A stretch of 64,000 nt of DNA from Rhizopus arrhizus (GCA_024220505.1 JAKZZE010000012.1:1488001-1552000), one strand, 5' to 3'; counted from the first letter of the stretch, positions 34,214 through 47,700 are shown. A program made the numbers and translations. Notes: generated from the sequence alone by a model not told the origin.

Positions 34214-34452
34214 AAAGAAAAAAAACAAAAAAAACAAAAAAAAAACAAAAGCATCTCTGTTTATAAACAACAGCAAAACATGTTTAAAATAAAATCATTT
34301 TCTCTTGTTTCATAAAATCACTGTCACCTTCCATCTCTTCTCTCCCTCTTTCCCCCCTCCCCTTTTTTTTTTTTCCACCACAAATCATCAATCATTGGAG
34401 GGGAAGGATTTTCCATGTTTCACAGATAAGGAATTATAAAAAAAAACTCTGA

Positions 34453-34484
<32 letters not shown>

Positions 34485-34497
34485 CCCTTTCAATTGC

Positions 34498-35515
34498 ATG
34501 TTACAAACAACTAAATTTCAATTGCTATCCTTGTTGGTAACAAGTATCATTTTACTCTACTGGCTTCTTCACCAAGCCAGTTCAAATTACTGGACGACTT
34601 CCATCACTTACAATCCTTCCAGCATCTCCTTTTCCAATCTAAACCAGCATACCCGAGTGCTCATCCTCACTCCTTTTAAACAATCCGCTCACTTGATTGA
34701 CACCTATTTTAAAAATCTAGAAAGTCTCGATTACCCACACCATCTCATCTCACTGGGTTTTATTGTTTCTGATTCAACAGACGGCACAGTCGAGCAGCTT
34801 CAGGCCAGAGCGGGTGCTGCTAAACAGGGTGCATGGAACGGGTTTGAAAAGATCACGATCATTCAAAAAGATTTTGCCTATGATTTACCCAACGATGAGC
34901 TCCGACACAGTTTTGATGTTCAAGTACAGCGAAGGGCTGTGATGGCCAGAAGTCGAAATACGCTGCTGTCGACCGCTCTGGATGAAAAGCATGATTATGT
35001 CCTCTGGTTGGATGGTGACGTGATTGAATATCCAAAGACACTCTTGACCGATTTGATCGGTTTGAATAAAGATGTGGTGGTGCCCAACTGCTGGTGGCAT
35101 TCGTATGATGAGGAAGGAGGGTACGACAAGAACAATTGGCAAGAGACAGCCGAGAGTTTGGCCTTTCAAAAGACGCTGACAAGCGATGATGTGTTGGTAG
35201 AAGGTAAGCGATCAGTCCATCCGAGTCTTTGCTAACCTCTATACAGGATACAGTCAGGTCTTGAACACCCACAGAAAGTTACTGATCGACATGCGTCACG
35301 AAAACGGAACGACCGATCGGTATCATGCTGTGCCTCTGGACGCGGTCGGTGGTACCTGTACACTGGTCAAGGCCCAAGTGCATCGTGATGGAGCCATCTT
35401 TCCCCCTTTTCCTTATCAGCATCAGGTAGAAACAGAAGGATTTGCAAAGATGGCAAAGGCGATAGGTTATGAAATTTGGGGATTACCTAATTATCTGGTG
35501 TATCATTACATCTAA
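34498..35515 (+). CDS. Anp1/Mnn9/Van1-family mannosyltransferase
   Basis: Two exons (34498-35203, 35247-35515) encode 324 residues. The protein is a type II membrane protein (LLSLLVTSIILLYWLL near residues 9-25) of the Golgi alpha-1,6-mannan polymerase family, which extends outer chains on glycoproteins. Family motifs are RVLILTPFK, GFIVSDSTDGT, DYVLWLDGDVIEYP, DVVVPNCWWHSYDEEGGYDK and the C-terminal GGTCTLVKAQVHR and EGFAKMAKAIGYE. The catalytic DxD-like string is WLDGD. The length is in the family range. The start is preceded by a 28-T tract (34457-34484), so the Met at 34498 is the natural start. Confidence 0.93.
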
Positions 35516-35596
35516 TTGAATACAATAAAAAAAGTGTTGATCTGATGCCATCTAAAATTAAAAATAAAAATATACAATGCAAGCTTATTTTATTCT

Positions 35597-36196
35597 CTAA
35601 ACCACAAATCGGGTGGCGTAACCGATCGCTGTCAGCACAATACCCAACTTCCAAAGTCTGCCCCACATGTTCTCTCCCTTCTGTCTCACCGTCTCATCTC
35701 CTCCTCCGGCCGCCCGTCGTCTCTCTGCGGCCTGATGGAGCCTCAGTCGACGCCGTAACTCTTCCGATTCATAATGTCTTGCATAATGCTCTTTGTGGTT
35801 GAACGTCGGTCCTTTGTTTCCCATCCGCTCCGCTTGTTCCTTGGCACTGGCTGATCCCGTATTTCTTGGTGCTCTTCTTTTGAATTGCCAAGCATGTGCA
35901 TAGTTGCCTCCACCTCCAGGTCGTGTGAAATGATGTGCTTGGCCGGTGCTTTCGTTGTCGTATTTACGCTTGTTGGCCTCGTTACCAAGGACAGCATAGG
36001 CTTCGTTGATTTCTAAAAACATTCGATGGGCTTCTTCATTATTCGGATTAAGATCAGGGTGGTATTTTTTGGACAGTCGGTAGTAGTGTGATTTGATGGT
36101 TTTCTTGTCGGCGTGATGATTGAGTTTGAGAATGTGGTAATAATCTTTGCGTGCAAATTCTAGAGAGGTCGAATGAAAGAGTCGGCGGATGGTCAT
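35597..36196 (-). CDS. Mitochondrial J-domain (DnaJ/Hsp40) protein
   Basis: A single-exon gene of 199 residues. The N-terminus MTIRRLFHSTSLEFARKD resembles a mitochondrial presequence, followed by a J domain (about 17-90) with KDYYHILKL and the HPD motif in KKYHPDLNPNN that stimulates Hsp70 ATPase. A Gly-rich spot (RPGGGGNYAHAW) and a charged region follow; the last ~20 residues (LWKLGIVLTAIGYATRFVV) form a probable membrane helix. This is a class III J protein anchored in a mitochondrial membrane, as inferred from its ends. The start is the first Met, with a 29-A tract (T on the coding strand) just upstream. Confidence 0.9.
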   Translation of the reverse strand: MTIRRLFHSTSLEFARKDYYHILKLNHHADKKTIKSHYYRLSKKYHPDLNPNNEEAHRMFLEINEAYAVLGNEANKRKYDNESTGQAHHFTRPGGGGNYAHAWQFKRRAPRNTGSASAKEQAERMGNKGPTFNHKEHYARHYESEELRRRLRLHQAAERRRAAGGGDETVRQKGENMWGRLWKLGIVLTAIGYATRFVV

Positions 36197-36205
36197 TGAT
36201 AAAGT

Positions 36206-36245
<40 letters not shown>

Positions 36246-36560
36246 AACTAATTTAGAAATAATGCAAGCTTACCATCGGACTTTCATCAGCTACCGTCTC
36301 ACCTCAAATGTAAGAATGAGCAACTAAAGCATTTGTAAATTTTCTCTTGTTTAATAAAACAAAGAACTACATATTAACAATTTGAAACTTGTTTTGTATC
36401 TTCTGATTCAAGGTTAAAAAGTTCTTTGTGTTCTTTCTCTACTTGGAATTTAGCTGCTTTTTTTCTTTTCTTTTCCTTTTTCCTCTAAAAAATTTAAAAG
36501 ACAGTGAAAAGTCACTTTTTTTTTTGTTCTTTCTTTTTCTTTCTTTTCTATTCAATAAAA
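36197..36560. promoter_or_regulatory. Divergent promoter region, J-protein and CSE1
   Basis: The 364 bp between the oppositely oriented starts. A 29-A tract (36211-36239) is directly upstream of the J-protein and a CT/T-rich tract (36469-36555) directly upstream of CSE1. No TATA box is clear. Confidence 0.5.
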
Positions 36561-39500
36561 ATGAATGACCAAACTTATGAAAGCTTAAAGCAGCAATTAT
36601 TACATACACTTAATCCGGCAACTCAAAAGGAAGGTAAAAAAAAAAAGTTTTTGTTTTTATTCTTTCGAGAAAACTAAATCGTTTGGTAGCTGCTTTCAAT
36701 TTATCTCAAGCTGAAGTGCAGCAAGGATTTCCCTTGATTTTATTAAAACTTATTAGTGACCAAGTAGTGGATCCCACTGTTCGTATTACAGCTGCGGTTT
36801 ATTTCAAAAACTATATTAAAAGACACTGGGTTCCAGTAAGTTTTTAAAAAAAAAGTTACGCGTTTTCAAAAATTGACATGGCATTTTCATAGGACAATGA
36901 GCAAGCTGTAGACGTGATTGCCGAATCAGATCGTGTTGCAATCAAGAATGAAATTGTTCAATTGATGATTACAGTACCAGAAAAGATTCAATTTCAAATT
37001 AGTGATGCCTTGACCTTGATTGCTGCTGCTGATTTTCCTGATCGTTGGGAAGGTTTATTGCCTGTAAAGAGAATTGTATTGATTGTAGATGCGCGTTGAC
37101 TGACCAATACATGATATATAGGAAATGATTACAAAGTTAAGTCCAACAAATTATCAAGTAAACAATGGTATTCTTAGCACAGCTCACTCTATTTTCAAGA
37201 GGTAAAAAAAAAAAAATGAAAACATAAAATACTGAAGACTTATTACTCTATTATGGACAGATGGAGATCTGCTTTTAGAAGTGATGAGCTCTTTGCAGAT
37301 ATCAAATATGTGTTGAATTTATTTTGTGAGCCTTACTTTCAACTCTTTCAAGTATATATATACATCGATAGATAGAAAAAGTTAAAACTTACATTTCAAT
37401 ACAGATTACAGATAAATTGATGGAAGAAAATGTAAATAATCCAGCAGCCATTCAGGTCTTGGCTCGTTCACTCAACTTGTTGATCAAAATCTTTTATGAT
37501 TTGAACTGTCAAGATTTACCCGAATTCTTTGAAGACAACATGGCGCCTTTTATGAGTCTGTTTGAAAAATACTTGATTTATCAAAACCCATTATTGGTTA
37601 CGGATGACGATGAGGAAGAAGGTATATTGGAGCAGATCAAGACAAACATCTGCTCTGTTTTGGAATTGTATGGCTCTCGCTATGATGAATCCTTTTCACT
37701 CTTGCCTCAATTTGTGCCTATTATCGTCAATCTCCTGACAACGACTGGAAGTGAATTGAAATATGACGGTGTAAGTGACATGTTTGAGCATGAAGTGAGG
37801 CATGAGTCTTGACTTTTTTTTGTATAGTTGATCTGTAAGGCATTTGCAGTGTTGACTATCTTTGTTCGATTGGAAACACTTAAACCAATTTTTGATAATG
37901 AGGATGCATTAAAGAACATGTGCGAAAAGATTGCTCTTCCAAATGTAGTCATTAGAAGTAAGTAACAAGACAGAAAGAGAAAAACGTGTATTGATGACTT
38001 GTGTTTGATAGCTGTGGATGAGGAATTATTTGAGGATAATCCTATTGAATACATTCGTAGAGATTTGGAAGGATCGGGTAAGGCAATTTTCATAATGTGT
38101 AAAACGCGGTTCATAACACAATCTCTTTAGACACCGACACGCGTCGTCGTTCTGCTGCGGACTTTATCAAGGGTTTACTGGAACGATATGAGCAAGCAGT
38201 AACCAAGATTATGAGTGAGCATATTTACAATTACTTGATGACCTACAACAGCAATCCTACCGAGCACTGGCGATACAAGAACACGGCCATCTTCTTGTCC
38301 GTCGCCATCTCTTCTCTTTCATCCACCGCACAGCAAGGTGTGACCAAGGTCAATGCCTTGGTGGATGTGATTGATTTTTTCAGTCGACATGTCTTGTGTG
38401 ATTTACAATCTGACGTCAACAGTGAATTGCCCATCTTGAAGGTGGATGCGATCAAGTATGTGTATACCTTTAGAAACCAGTTGACCAAGGAACAGCTCTT
38501 GACCGTCTTTCCTTTGCTTGTCAAGCATCTTGAATCTTCCAACTATGTCGTACATACCTATGCAGCTATTGCTATCGAACGTATCCTGTTTATTCGCCAA
38601 GGAAAACTGATGCTGTAAGTGATGATAAAAAAGAAAAACGCATTATTTATTTTGTGATTCCATGTAGCTTTACCTCTGAAGATATCAAACCTTATGCAGA
38701 GACCCTTCTTTCACAGCTTTTCCAATTGATTGAGCAAGGCCAAACACCCGAAAAACTGTCTGAAAACGACTACTTGATGAAGGCCGTGATGCGTGTGATT
38801 ATTATCAGTCGAAGCGACATGATGCCCTACGTGAATGTGATCATGGGCAAACTGACAGGCATTCTTTCTGTGGTGAGTAAGAACCCTAGTAACCCACGAT
38901 TCAACCATTACATTTTTGAAAGCATTGGTGCCCTGATTCGATTCATTTGCCCTACTTCGCCTGCGGCCCTGACCGAATTTGAAAACATGTGCTTTGGTCC
39001 CTTTCAGACCATTCTCTCTCAAGAAGTACAAGAATTTTCACCCTACGTCTTTCAGCTCCTGGCTCAATTGTTGGAGCAACATAAGGGTACTGAACTGACT
39101 GGATCGTATGTTTCCATTTTGAACCCCATCTTGAATCCTTCCTTATGGGAGCAAGGTAATATCCCAGCGCTTGTCCGTCTTGTTCAAGCTTATTTGGATA
39201 AGGGTGTGACGACCATTATGGCCAATAATCAGTTGGAACCCATCTTGGGTATCTTTCAACAAAAGTTGGTTTACTCTAGACAATTTGATCAATACGCCAT
39301 GCTTTTATTAAGAACCATCACCCTTCGTGTACCACTGTGAGTCATTGTTGTTAAAGACATGCAAAAGAGACTAATGAGTGATTAGAGCTATTTTAGGAAA
39401 ATATTTACCTGCTTTACTTTCTGATGTATTAAAGAGACTTCAAAGCAAGAAGAAGGGAACACATATTGTCTTTGATAGATTTACAAGAAACTTTACTAAT

Positions 39501-40093
39501 TGGATGACGCTTTGTTTCTTGAATGAAAACATGGGTGGACCAGATACGATCATTCGAGTCTATGATGGATTACAACCTGGGTAAATAATAGCCAAAGAAT
39601 TGAATACAAAAAATTAAACTTGTGTAGATTGTTTGGCCAAATATTGAGCTTGTTTATTTTACCCGATTTAAGCAAACTTTCTCAACCGGTTGAGAAGAGA
39701 ACTGGAGCTGCTGGTATCATTCACCTGCTAACTCGCTCTGAATTGATGCTTCAACAACCTTATATTGATTCACTCTGGTTGAACACCTTATTGGCTCTCT
39801 TAAAGTTGATTGAATTACCTTCCCCTGTTGATGCAGAAGAGTTGGATGAATTATACACTTTCGATTTAGAGGAAGGTGGTTATCAAACCTCTTTTGCCAA
39901 GTTAACCACAGCAAATCCTGTCACTGAAGATCCCACAGTCGGCTTGCCTCCAGGACCTGTTTATCTTGCTCAACAATTGGCTCAGTTGCCTCAAGATAGA
40001 CGTGATGCATTGAAACATCTGATGGGACAATCTGAAGAGGCCATGACATTTTTGCCAAGATATTTTGAGCAAGCCAAGATTCCATTGATATAA
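36561..40093 (+). CDS. CSE1: Exportin-2 / Cse1 (CAS), importin-alpha re-exporter
   Basis: Twelve exons (36561-36633, 36690-36835, 36893-37063, 37122-37201, 37261-37351, 37405-37770, 37828-37957, 38012-38077, 38131-38614, 38668-39336, 39386-39580, 39628-40093) with consistent phase give 978 residues, the size of Cse1/CAS. This HEAT-repeat karyopherin returns importin-alpha to the cytosol with RanGTP. Recognisable parts are the N-terminal YESLKQQLLHTLNPATQKEA, the importin-beta N-domain (VYFKNYIKRHW), and the C-terminal CAS/CSE domain with IFESIGALIRFICPTSP and VFDRFTRNFTNWM. Introns are 45-60 nt with normal GT-AG borders. This is the longest gene in the window. A housekeeping gene, so probably constitutive. 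Confidence 0.96.
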
Positions 40094-40215
40094 TAAAGAG
40101 AGCATAAAGAGATGTTTAAACTTAAAAAAAAAAAGAACAAAAGAATAGAAAAAGAACGTCCCGAGCGTAGGGACAAAAAGCAGGACAGGAAAGGGAGGGG
40201 ATGTCCAATTTTTTA

Positions 40216-40811
40216 TTATTGAATAAGTAACACTTCTTCTCTTCTAACAAATAAGGCGCACAGGTACCGAGTCTCAAAATAGCGTTGACCTTGGTATGAG
40301 CCATCACAATTCCCCACTATGAGGAAGGTTAAAAGATGAAGACGGTTACCAACAAGAGCTTACCTTGTTCAGTAAATTCAAGGCCTAGCCAATCTCCTTG
40401 GTCAAAGTGAACTTGACCTATGAATTTGACTGTGCCTATGATCGGTAGTGGTCTCAAGAACAGCCTGACTTTGGATCCAATTTGGATTGTGGGCGGAAGA
40501 GACGCAGCATTCCTTTGGAAGTGGATCCACCTGAAAAAAGTATCTTTGGAGATCAAGAACCAGTTGTCAGGCAAAGACCAGCGTCTCTGTCGGACGAGAA
40601 TGGAAGTAGGTCTTGATGGAGTAGGAGGCAAGAGAAAGGTCACTCGGGAAGCTCTGCGTGTGTCCGCAGGCGCTTGAGTGCACTGGCATAGGTCGGACAA
40701 GGCGGGTGTGGAGACATTGTTGAACAAGAGACGGTTGGTAGCCAGGGCAGGAGGCAGATCACCTGTGGATTGCGTTCTTCTTAAACGCTCCCTTCTTGAA
40801 TGTTTATTCAT
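40216..40811 (-). CDS. CAP-Gly domain protein
   Basis: Two exons (40364-40811, 40216-40316) encode 182 residues. The C-terminal half forms a CAP-Gly domain: IGTVKFIGQVHFDQGDWLGL, then GNCDGSYQGQRYFETRY and LFVRREEVLL across the splice. The Gly, Trp and Phe positions of the GKNDG-type loop are present with GNCDG in place of GKNDG, so binding to EEY-type tails of tubulin is likely but not certain. The N-terminal region (MNKHSRRERLRRTQSTGDL) is basic and Ser/Thr-rich, with a possible phospho-site cluster. It is short for a microtubule plus-end protein and has no coiled coil. Confidence 0.82.
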
Positions 40812-43423
40812 GCAAAAGAAGAGGCCAAATAGAAGAGGATGAAAATTTCAAAGCGATGAATGTTTTATTCGATACGATTTTTGTAGTGTGGGGAATTTTT
40901 CTGCTTTCATACATCACTGAAATAGCCAAATTAAGCAAAAGGAAAATATTTGACAGAAAAAGAACTAGTTTCAATTAATTAATTTAAAAAACATGCGGGA
41001 CTTTCTTCATTTAAAATGTGTAAAGGGAAAAAAAAGGGGGGATACAAGTTGTTCAACTTCAATTTTAAGAGAAAAACATCTGGTTGATTCATTCTTCCCC
41101 TTTCTCCTCATTCGACGTTTTAAATTGACTTTTTCAGCATTTTTTAGATGTTTGGTTTTTATCCGATACTTTCCATCGTAATAGAGCCATCATGACCTGT
41201 ATCACTTGCACAAACAAGATTGGAGTTCACTCATGCAATCTGTAATCAAAGGCACACTGACTCCTAACCCCCCTCCCCTTCAGCCTGACTCACTTTATTT
41301 CGCACACAAAAAACCTTAATGAGTGGAGATTGGAATAAAGCACGGATTTTGACCTTTTATAGACAACCGTTGTCTTTATTGACAAAGATGGAAGATGTTC
41401 TCTCTTCAACCCCTTTTTCTCTCTCTCTCTCTCCTACAATCTGTGTTCATGACTTCCCAAGCAGGTCATTACTGCATTTGTTTAAGTAGCATACATCGTC
41501 ATAAAAGGTGTAGGACCCGTATTCGGTGCACATCACGCATGATCTGTCTGGTCTCTTTTTTTTTTAGGTTTCATGAATAATCTCTTTTGCTTTTAGACCT
41601 GTTGATGACAAAGTGTTTAATGGCAGATGAAAGAAACCGGGAAAGTTCAAATGAACTTTAGAAAAAATCAGCCTAGCGTATAAGCCATCGATGCATAAAA
41701 GGAGGCAGACACTCCTTGGGCCATACCGCTTTGTCTCGTTGGTCCATATCGGTCACAGAATAAGAATGTCCTAAGCTAGGGTGATGAACTTGTCGCTCAA
41801 ATCCCTCAATAGATGATCATTTCCTTCCTCTTGATAATCTCTAATGATCATTCTTTTCAGTTTGTGTTCATGAAATAAAACCTTATTTTCTCTACTCTAT
41901 CGAGCCATACCTACCAGACAACCATTTTTATATTTAGCAATATTGTTGACATAAAATCCATTTTTGTAGGAAAGATGTTGCAAAGAGAGGTTACTATAGC
42001 CAAAGTCAGATTGAAACAACCTTCTTAATCTACCACTGAACACGTATGCTACCATGTTCGTAATCAGAGAGCACGTTCATAATGAGATGTAAATAATAAT
42101 GGTGTTACTACCATCTGTGCTTACCTCACTTTCCTTATATAACCATTTTTGTAACTGAATCAAATCTTTGAACACTGTGATTTGATGATATGAATAATAA
42201 AAGCCGAGATACCTCATGCTGGTCTCTATCCCTGCAAACATGCTGTAGAAAAAAAAATGAGGGACTACCGAGATGATCACTACTCTTGCATTCAGTGGGA
42301 CAATGCTAGTAGAAATCGTCTTGTTTGAAAGTCTATGAGATTCAGTGAAAAGAATCGCATTAAGGAGGATAACTCATGAAGCTCTACTTGATGTATTTAA
42401 TCCATTTGGTTGAATGAAATCAATTGAAAATCCTCAAGAGTTCAAAGCAAAAAGTCTTGTCTCAATATCCTATCATCAAAAATAAGAGATCACCCATTTT
42501 TGAATAAACCGAATGCTTCTGAAAATCAAATCACAAAAGATCAAGCACTGTCTTACAAACTTTCTCTTTTTTTTTGGGAATAGTAAGTATTGAAATGAGA
42601 CAGATAAAAGAAAGTAAATAAGAAAAAAAAAAAACCTGATGACATCTGTAAAAGTAGAAATGCTGTAGCCAGCGTACTTCAAAAAAAAAAAAACTCATGA
42701 AACATAATTAGCGTTCTTTAAAAAAGGCGCTCGGTTCACTTTGAGGGGGAATGTAACGCAAGATGATTGTAGACAGGTTAACAAATAAAATAAATTTACA
42801 ATAACTCTTATTTCTTCTTTTTTAAAAAAGAAAAGAAATATTTTCTAAAAATAAAAGGCATTCATAGCAAAATCTTTTTATATACAAAAAAGCAATCGAA
42901 CCCATGATAGATCAATGCTCCTTCTTAAAGTCAAGGAGAAGTAGAAAAGGGTATTTCATGATTGTATCACACTCATACTCCCCTCTCTCACTTTCTCTCC
43001 TCTGTCTCGTCATCCTCTTTCGCACGCTTTAGTTTTTTGAACGCGTACCTGCAGAAATTCAAACAAGTAAAGAGTTTCACTATTTTCCCTTGCATGTCGA
43101 AAGATTTTATAAAAATTGAATGGAAAATTCAGATATAGTAAGCATTACCATATAGAGTGATTGTGTAAGGAAGAAAGGAAAAAAGAAAGTACAAACTATA
43201 AAAGTACCAATTCTCGGAGTAACAATTGGTTCGCATAGAGACAAAAAAAATGCGTATTTGACCACTGATAAAAATCCTTTCTCCCCCTTTGAACTGAGTC
43301 TATAAAAAAGACTTGAATATTTTTCTTTTCTTTTTTTTTTTTTTTTTTGTTTTTTCTTTTCTTTTTTTTTTTCTTCTTCTTCTCTCCTTTTATATACAAA
43401 ATTATTATAATTTACAACTTGTA
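40812..43423. other. Intergenic, no supported gene
   Basis: AT-rich spacer of 2.6 kb. Open frames here are short, hydrophobic and without splice or start context. CT microsatellites occur at about 41410-41431 and a T/C-rich leader at 43320-43385 lies just upstream of the HSF gene. Nothing resembling tRNA or snoRNA was found by eye. Confidence 0.4.
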
Positions 43424-44755
43424 ATGAACTATTCACAAAATTACGATAATCTACCAGAGAATACTACTTTATCTACCAATTCAAATGAGTTTCACCCATA
43501 CCAGGTATTAACAGACAGTACTAGACAAGACATATCTCCCTTGGTCTTTCACAACAATTTGATTTCCACTTGTTCTCCTTCAGAACCATGGAATAATAAT
43601 AATAACAATAATGAATCACATGTGAATTTGGCGTCTCCTTCTAGGGAGCTGTCAGTTTCGCAACGTGGTGTAGCTGGATTCGTGGCAAAACTTTACCAGT
43701 AAAATAAAAGAGAGAGAGCATTCGTTTATATAAAAGATCTAAATACCATTCTTTATAGATGCTTACAAGCTCCTGATAGTGAACAAAGATATGCAAGATG
43801 GTGTACACGTCAAGGCAGAGATATGTTTGTTATTGAATGTATTCCAGGTAACAAAAAAAAAAAAAAGTTCAATTTGTTCTCCTATTCATCCTTATAATTT
43901 AGAGTTCACTCAAACTGTATTACCACGTCTTTTTAAGCATTGTAAATTTCAATCTTTTGTACGCCAGTTGAATGTAAATGCAAACCAAACCTTATTTCTT
44001 TGTACTAAAACTCATTCTAGATCTATGGTTTTCAAAGAGATACGGACGCCAGAAAGACCAAAGATAGCAAAGACAAAGAATCCTGCCGCTGGTTTCACCC
44101 ATTTTTCCGACCTGATCGCCGTGATATGCTTCACATGATTCGAAGAAAGGCAGCAAAGAGCACAAGAAGGAGACAGGTCAAAGAAGAAGATTCAGAGACA
44201 ATTTTGAAAATGGAAGGTGAAGAAGACTCTGGTGAGGATGACCTGACTGACCATCGTCGTTCGTCCTCCTCAGCCTCCTCTGTCCACGTCCTGGACTATG
44301 CCTCTCCACCTCTGTCAGCAACGAACCCTTTGCTACACTTGACGACGCCCTTAGTTGAACCACAGCACCCCATCAACGAATTTGAACCCTTTGTTGAATC
44401 AGATAACAATGAAAATGAGCAGGATGACCTGGCCATACGACTCTTTGAGGCAGAACAACGCTTTGAAAAGATGGAAACTTACTATCGATCCAAGATTACA
44501 GAACAGCAATTGCGTATACAAGCCCTGGAAAACGCCTTTTGTTTTCCAGATGTGAAACCCAACACAGGTTACATCAGCACAATGTGTCCCAGTAGCTCCA
44601 ACTCGTATTATAATCAACCTCCTTACAATATGACTCCTCTTCAGTTTAATAATAGCATGTTACCAGAAAATCATCCAGAACATAATAATCACAGCAATCA
44701 CAGTTGGATACCAAGCAGTTTTACATCTGGATCAATGCATAACGCCAAACAATAA
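43424..44755 (+). CDS. HSF-type transcription factor
   Basis: Four exons (43424-43698, 43759-43847, 43903-43973, 44021-44755) encode 389 residues. A heat-shock-factor DNA-binding domain (about residues 82-190) is complete: GVAGFVAKLYQ, RDMFVIECIPEF, LFKHCKFQSFVRQLN, IYGFQRDTDARK, WFHPFFRPDRRDML. A basic stretch (RRKAAKSTRRRQ) and then an acidic Ser-rich part follow, then an HR-A/B-like coiled coil (LAIRLFEAEQRFEKME, LRIQALENAF). HSF proteins bind nGAAn arrays as trimers; SFL1/SKN7-like relatives share this fold, so the stress role is plausible, not shown. Its regulatory tail is Asn/Ser/Pro-rich. A T/C-rich leader precedes the ATG. Confidence 0.92.
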
Positions 44756-47700
44756 GAGGGGCGATTAGAAATTTATACATACACCTTCCATTCTCCCTTT
44801 ACCTCCCCTTTCTTTTCTGTATATTTCAATTATGTAGTTTCTCTTTTATTTTTTACGCAAAGAATCATAATACGCCATATTGTTATTATACTCCTATCAT
44901 TTTCTATAAGATTTACCCTTCTCTTTCTCTCTCCAATACCAAAAAAAAAAATTAAGCATACATACACACACACACATACACATACCAAAAAAAAATTACA
45001 TATCACACAATAAATATGCATTGAACTATTATCCACTGTTTGTTAAACTTACAAGCTTTTTTTTTTTTTTTTTTTTTTTACATGAGACATTGGCCTAGTC
45101 TTTAGTACAACATGGTAAATGTGGGTCTACATCAATGTTATAACTTTTAAAACTCAATTTCTGTTAATAGAAATCATTTTTTCTTTGAGTTATACAATCT
45201 ATATTTATACACTCAGGAGAAAAAAAAAAGAAAGAAAGGGGAAGAGGGAATCAAAGCGATAAGGGTTAAAAACGTGTATTTAGTGACAAAAGAGGGGGGA
45301 GGAGGAAGCCACGCAGAAAGGGACATTGTGAATTGAGGATGCTATGTTTGTGCAATAGACTCCTGATGAACAAATATCGATATACGAATGGATCACCTTT
45401 TCAAGGAAAAAAAAATCTTTTTTTTTTTGGGACTGTGTTTTAGACAATCCCGAAAATCATGGTAACCTACTGAGATTCTTTTTGTCCGTGCCACTGACTG
45501 GATAAAAATATAGGCGTTCTCTCTCTCTCACTCTCTTTGTTCTCCTTAATTTTAACTTTTGAACAAATAGAAACTTTGTAAACTTGTTCAATTTCCTTTT
45601 TTTCTTTTGTTTCTAAACTTTTAAAGTATGTCTGTGTATGCAATAAAATTTAATTTTGCGATACTTTCAGAATTTAAATCCCAGTTCAAAAGTGACCCAG
45701 TCCTCTCAGGGAAAAAAAAAAAAAAAAAAAATGGCATTCTTTTAAAGGAGAATAAAAAAAGAGGGCAGGCTTATTTTTATGTTTATCCTTTTTGGTCTGT
45801 GACAATGTGTCTTTTTTGAACTCGTATTGTCAATAAGAAAAAACCATGCTTGATACGGAGTTCACTAAGAAACTCAAAGGTCCTGCAGCTCATTTAAATG
45901 ATTTGTTTATGAAACACTTCGCTCATTGAAAAAGCAGCCGTTTTTTTTTTTTTTGGTCGGATGGTTGAGCTTGATTTGTTGAAAGAAGTTCAATCTTTGA
46001 AAAAGATTCAAGCATTCAAGAGATCCATCCTTGCCTATCTCACTGCTTCTCCTTTCTGATTGTGTTATAGACTATCAACTTTCTTTTTCGATAGTTGATT
46101 TAATTTGTAACCAGAATTCTTGAATAAGATTCAGGGGGGTAACCCTGTTTTTTATATTTCATGTTCACGTTTTTTTTTCTGCATAGGTTTCTATTCAGCT
46201 TTTACGATAAGGGAAATTGAGATGATGTCTGTTTATAAGAGTGAATCTATTTCACAGTTTACTTTTGGTTTACAAATAGCGTTGAAGGTTGTAGTTGAAT
46301 CACTTGGTTTCTTTTTACCGAAAAAGGAATCGTCTTGCTTTTATGAAACAAAGTGGACATCGAGCTGCTGAAAGAGAGCAAGATGACATGCGTAAGACGA
46401 GAGCATTCGCATGGGTGTAAATAAGGTTACAATCGAGCTTTGTGCATGAGGGAAGCAATCCAAAGAGGAGATGGTTCAAGATCACAAGCCAAAATAATCA
46501 AGCAATCTCAAATGTATGACTTTTCATAAGCAGACGCAAGTCACAATCTATCAAACGAAACAGAACCTACACCTCATCTCCTATTGAACCAGTGAATGTC
46601 AGTGATAACAAGTCGTCTTCTTGCCGGGCAGGCATGTCGGATCATGATATCCACTTAAAATAGGTTGATTATAACTGCCCTTTTTGCTTTTAAAAGTAAG
46701 AATATCAAACACAATCGTGCAAGAAAATAAGCTTTTTGAATAGGATAGTGTGCCATTCATTGAATCCCCGATAATATACAAAAAATAGAGTTCTAGAACT
46801 GAGTCAGGGTGTTTTCTATCACGATCGGAATCTCAAGTGTTTGCAAGACACGTTTGTGATCCATTTTATAAAGCTGGCCAAGGTGTTCTTGTTATTCAAT
46901 GGCAGGTTCCTTCTTGACACACGCGTCTTTGATCTGCCCCTGTCAAGTGGAGTGGACAGAGCGAGGCGCGTTGGACGGCTGAGAACCCCAGTGACGCGTA
47001 AAACGAGATGCGATCGGATAAGAAGGTGCTCTTGTTGAGATGGTGCGATAGAAAACATCATTTTTAAATGAAACAAGTTGCAATTTTATCTTCTAATAGG
47101 GAGAGCGTATGACCAACACGTATTGTGTAATTATCAATTCTTTTTAAATTTGTTAAAATGACTATGTTTCTTGATGTCTTCTTGAAACAGTGTATTTTAT
47201 TTCGGCATTATTGTTGTGTCACCTTCATTCAGTAAAAGCAAGAAGCCTTGGCTATTTTTGTACAATCAATGGAACCATTTCATCTAGTTTTTTTTTTTTT
47301 TTTTTTCTGCACGGACTTTTTTTTTTTTGTGATAGCATTCTTTTAATTTTTGAACAAATCCACGGTTCAGTGAACGAATACGATTGTTACCAAAACAATA
47401 AAATCGGTATTCATGATCCATTGTAAATGATTGACAAGTAAACATGAAGACAATATTCTAGTCTTTTCTTTTTTTTACACACCATCTTTACTTTTTTTTC
47501 ATTTTTTATTCAAAAGCTGTTGCTTTATAGTGATCTACCTTGTAACTTTCCCCTTCTCTTGTAAAAAATCACGCATCTAAAATTCATTTCAAACGCCGCG
47601 TTTTTTCTCCATTATGTAAAAAAATAAAAGGAGTTCTAAAAAAGGAAAGGATCGTTCTTTTAAAGTAAGCAAGCAGTTTTAATGAATACAAGGACTGGGA

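Noticed and set aside
34859..35272. 137-codon minus-strand ORF
   Set aside because: Antisense to the mannosyltransferase exon, no family features.
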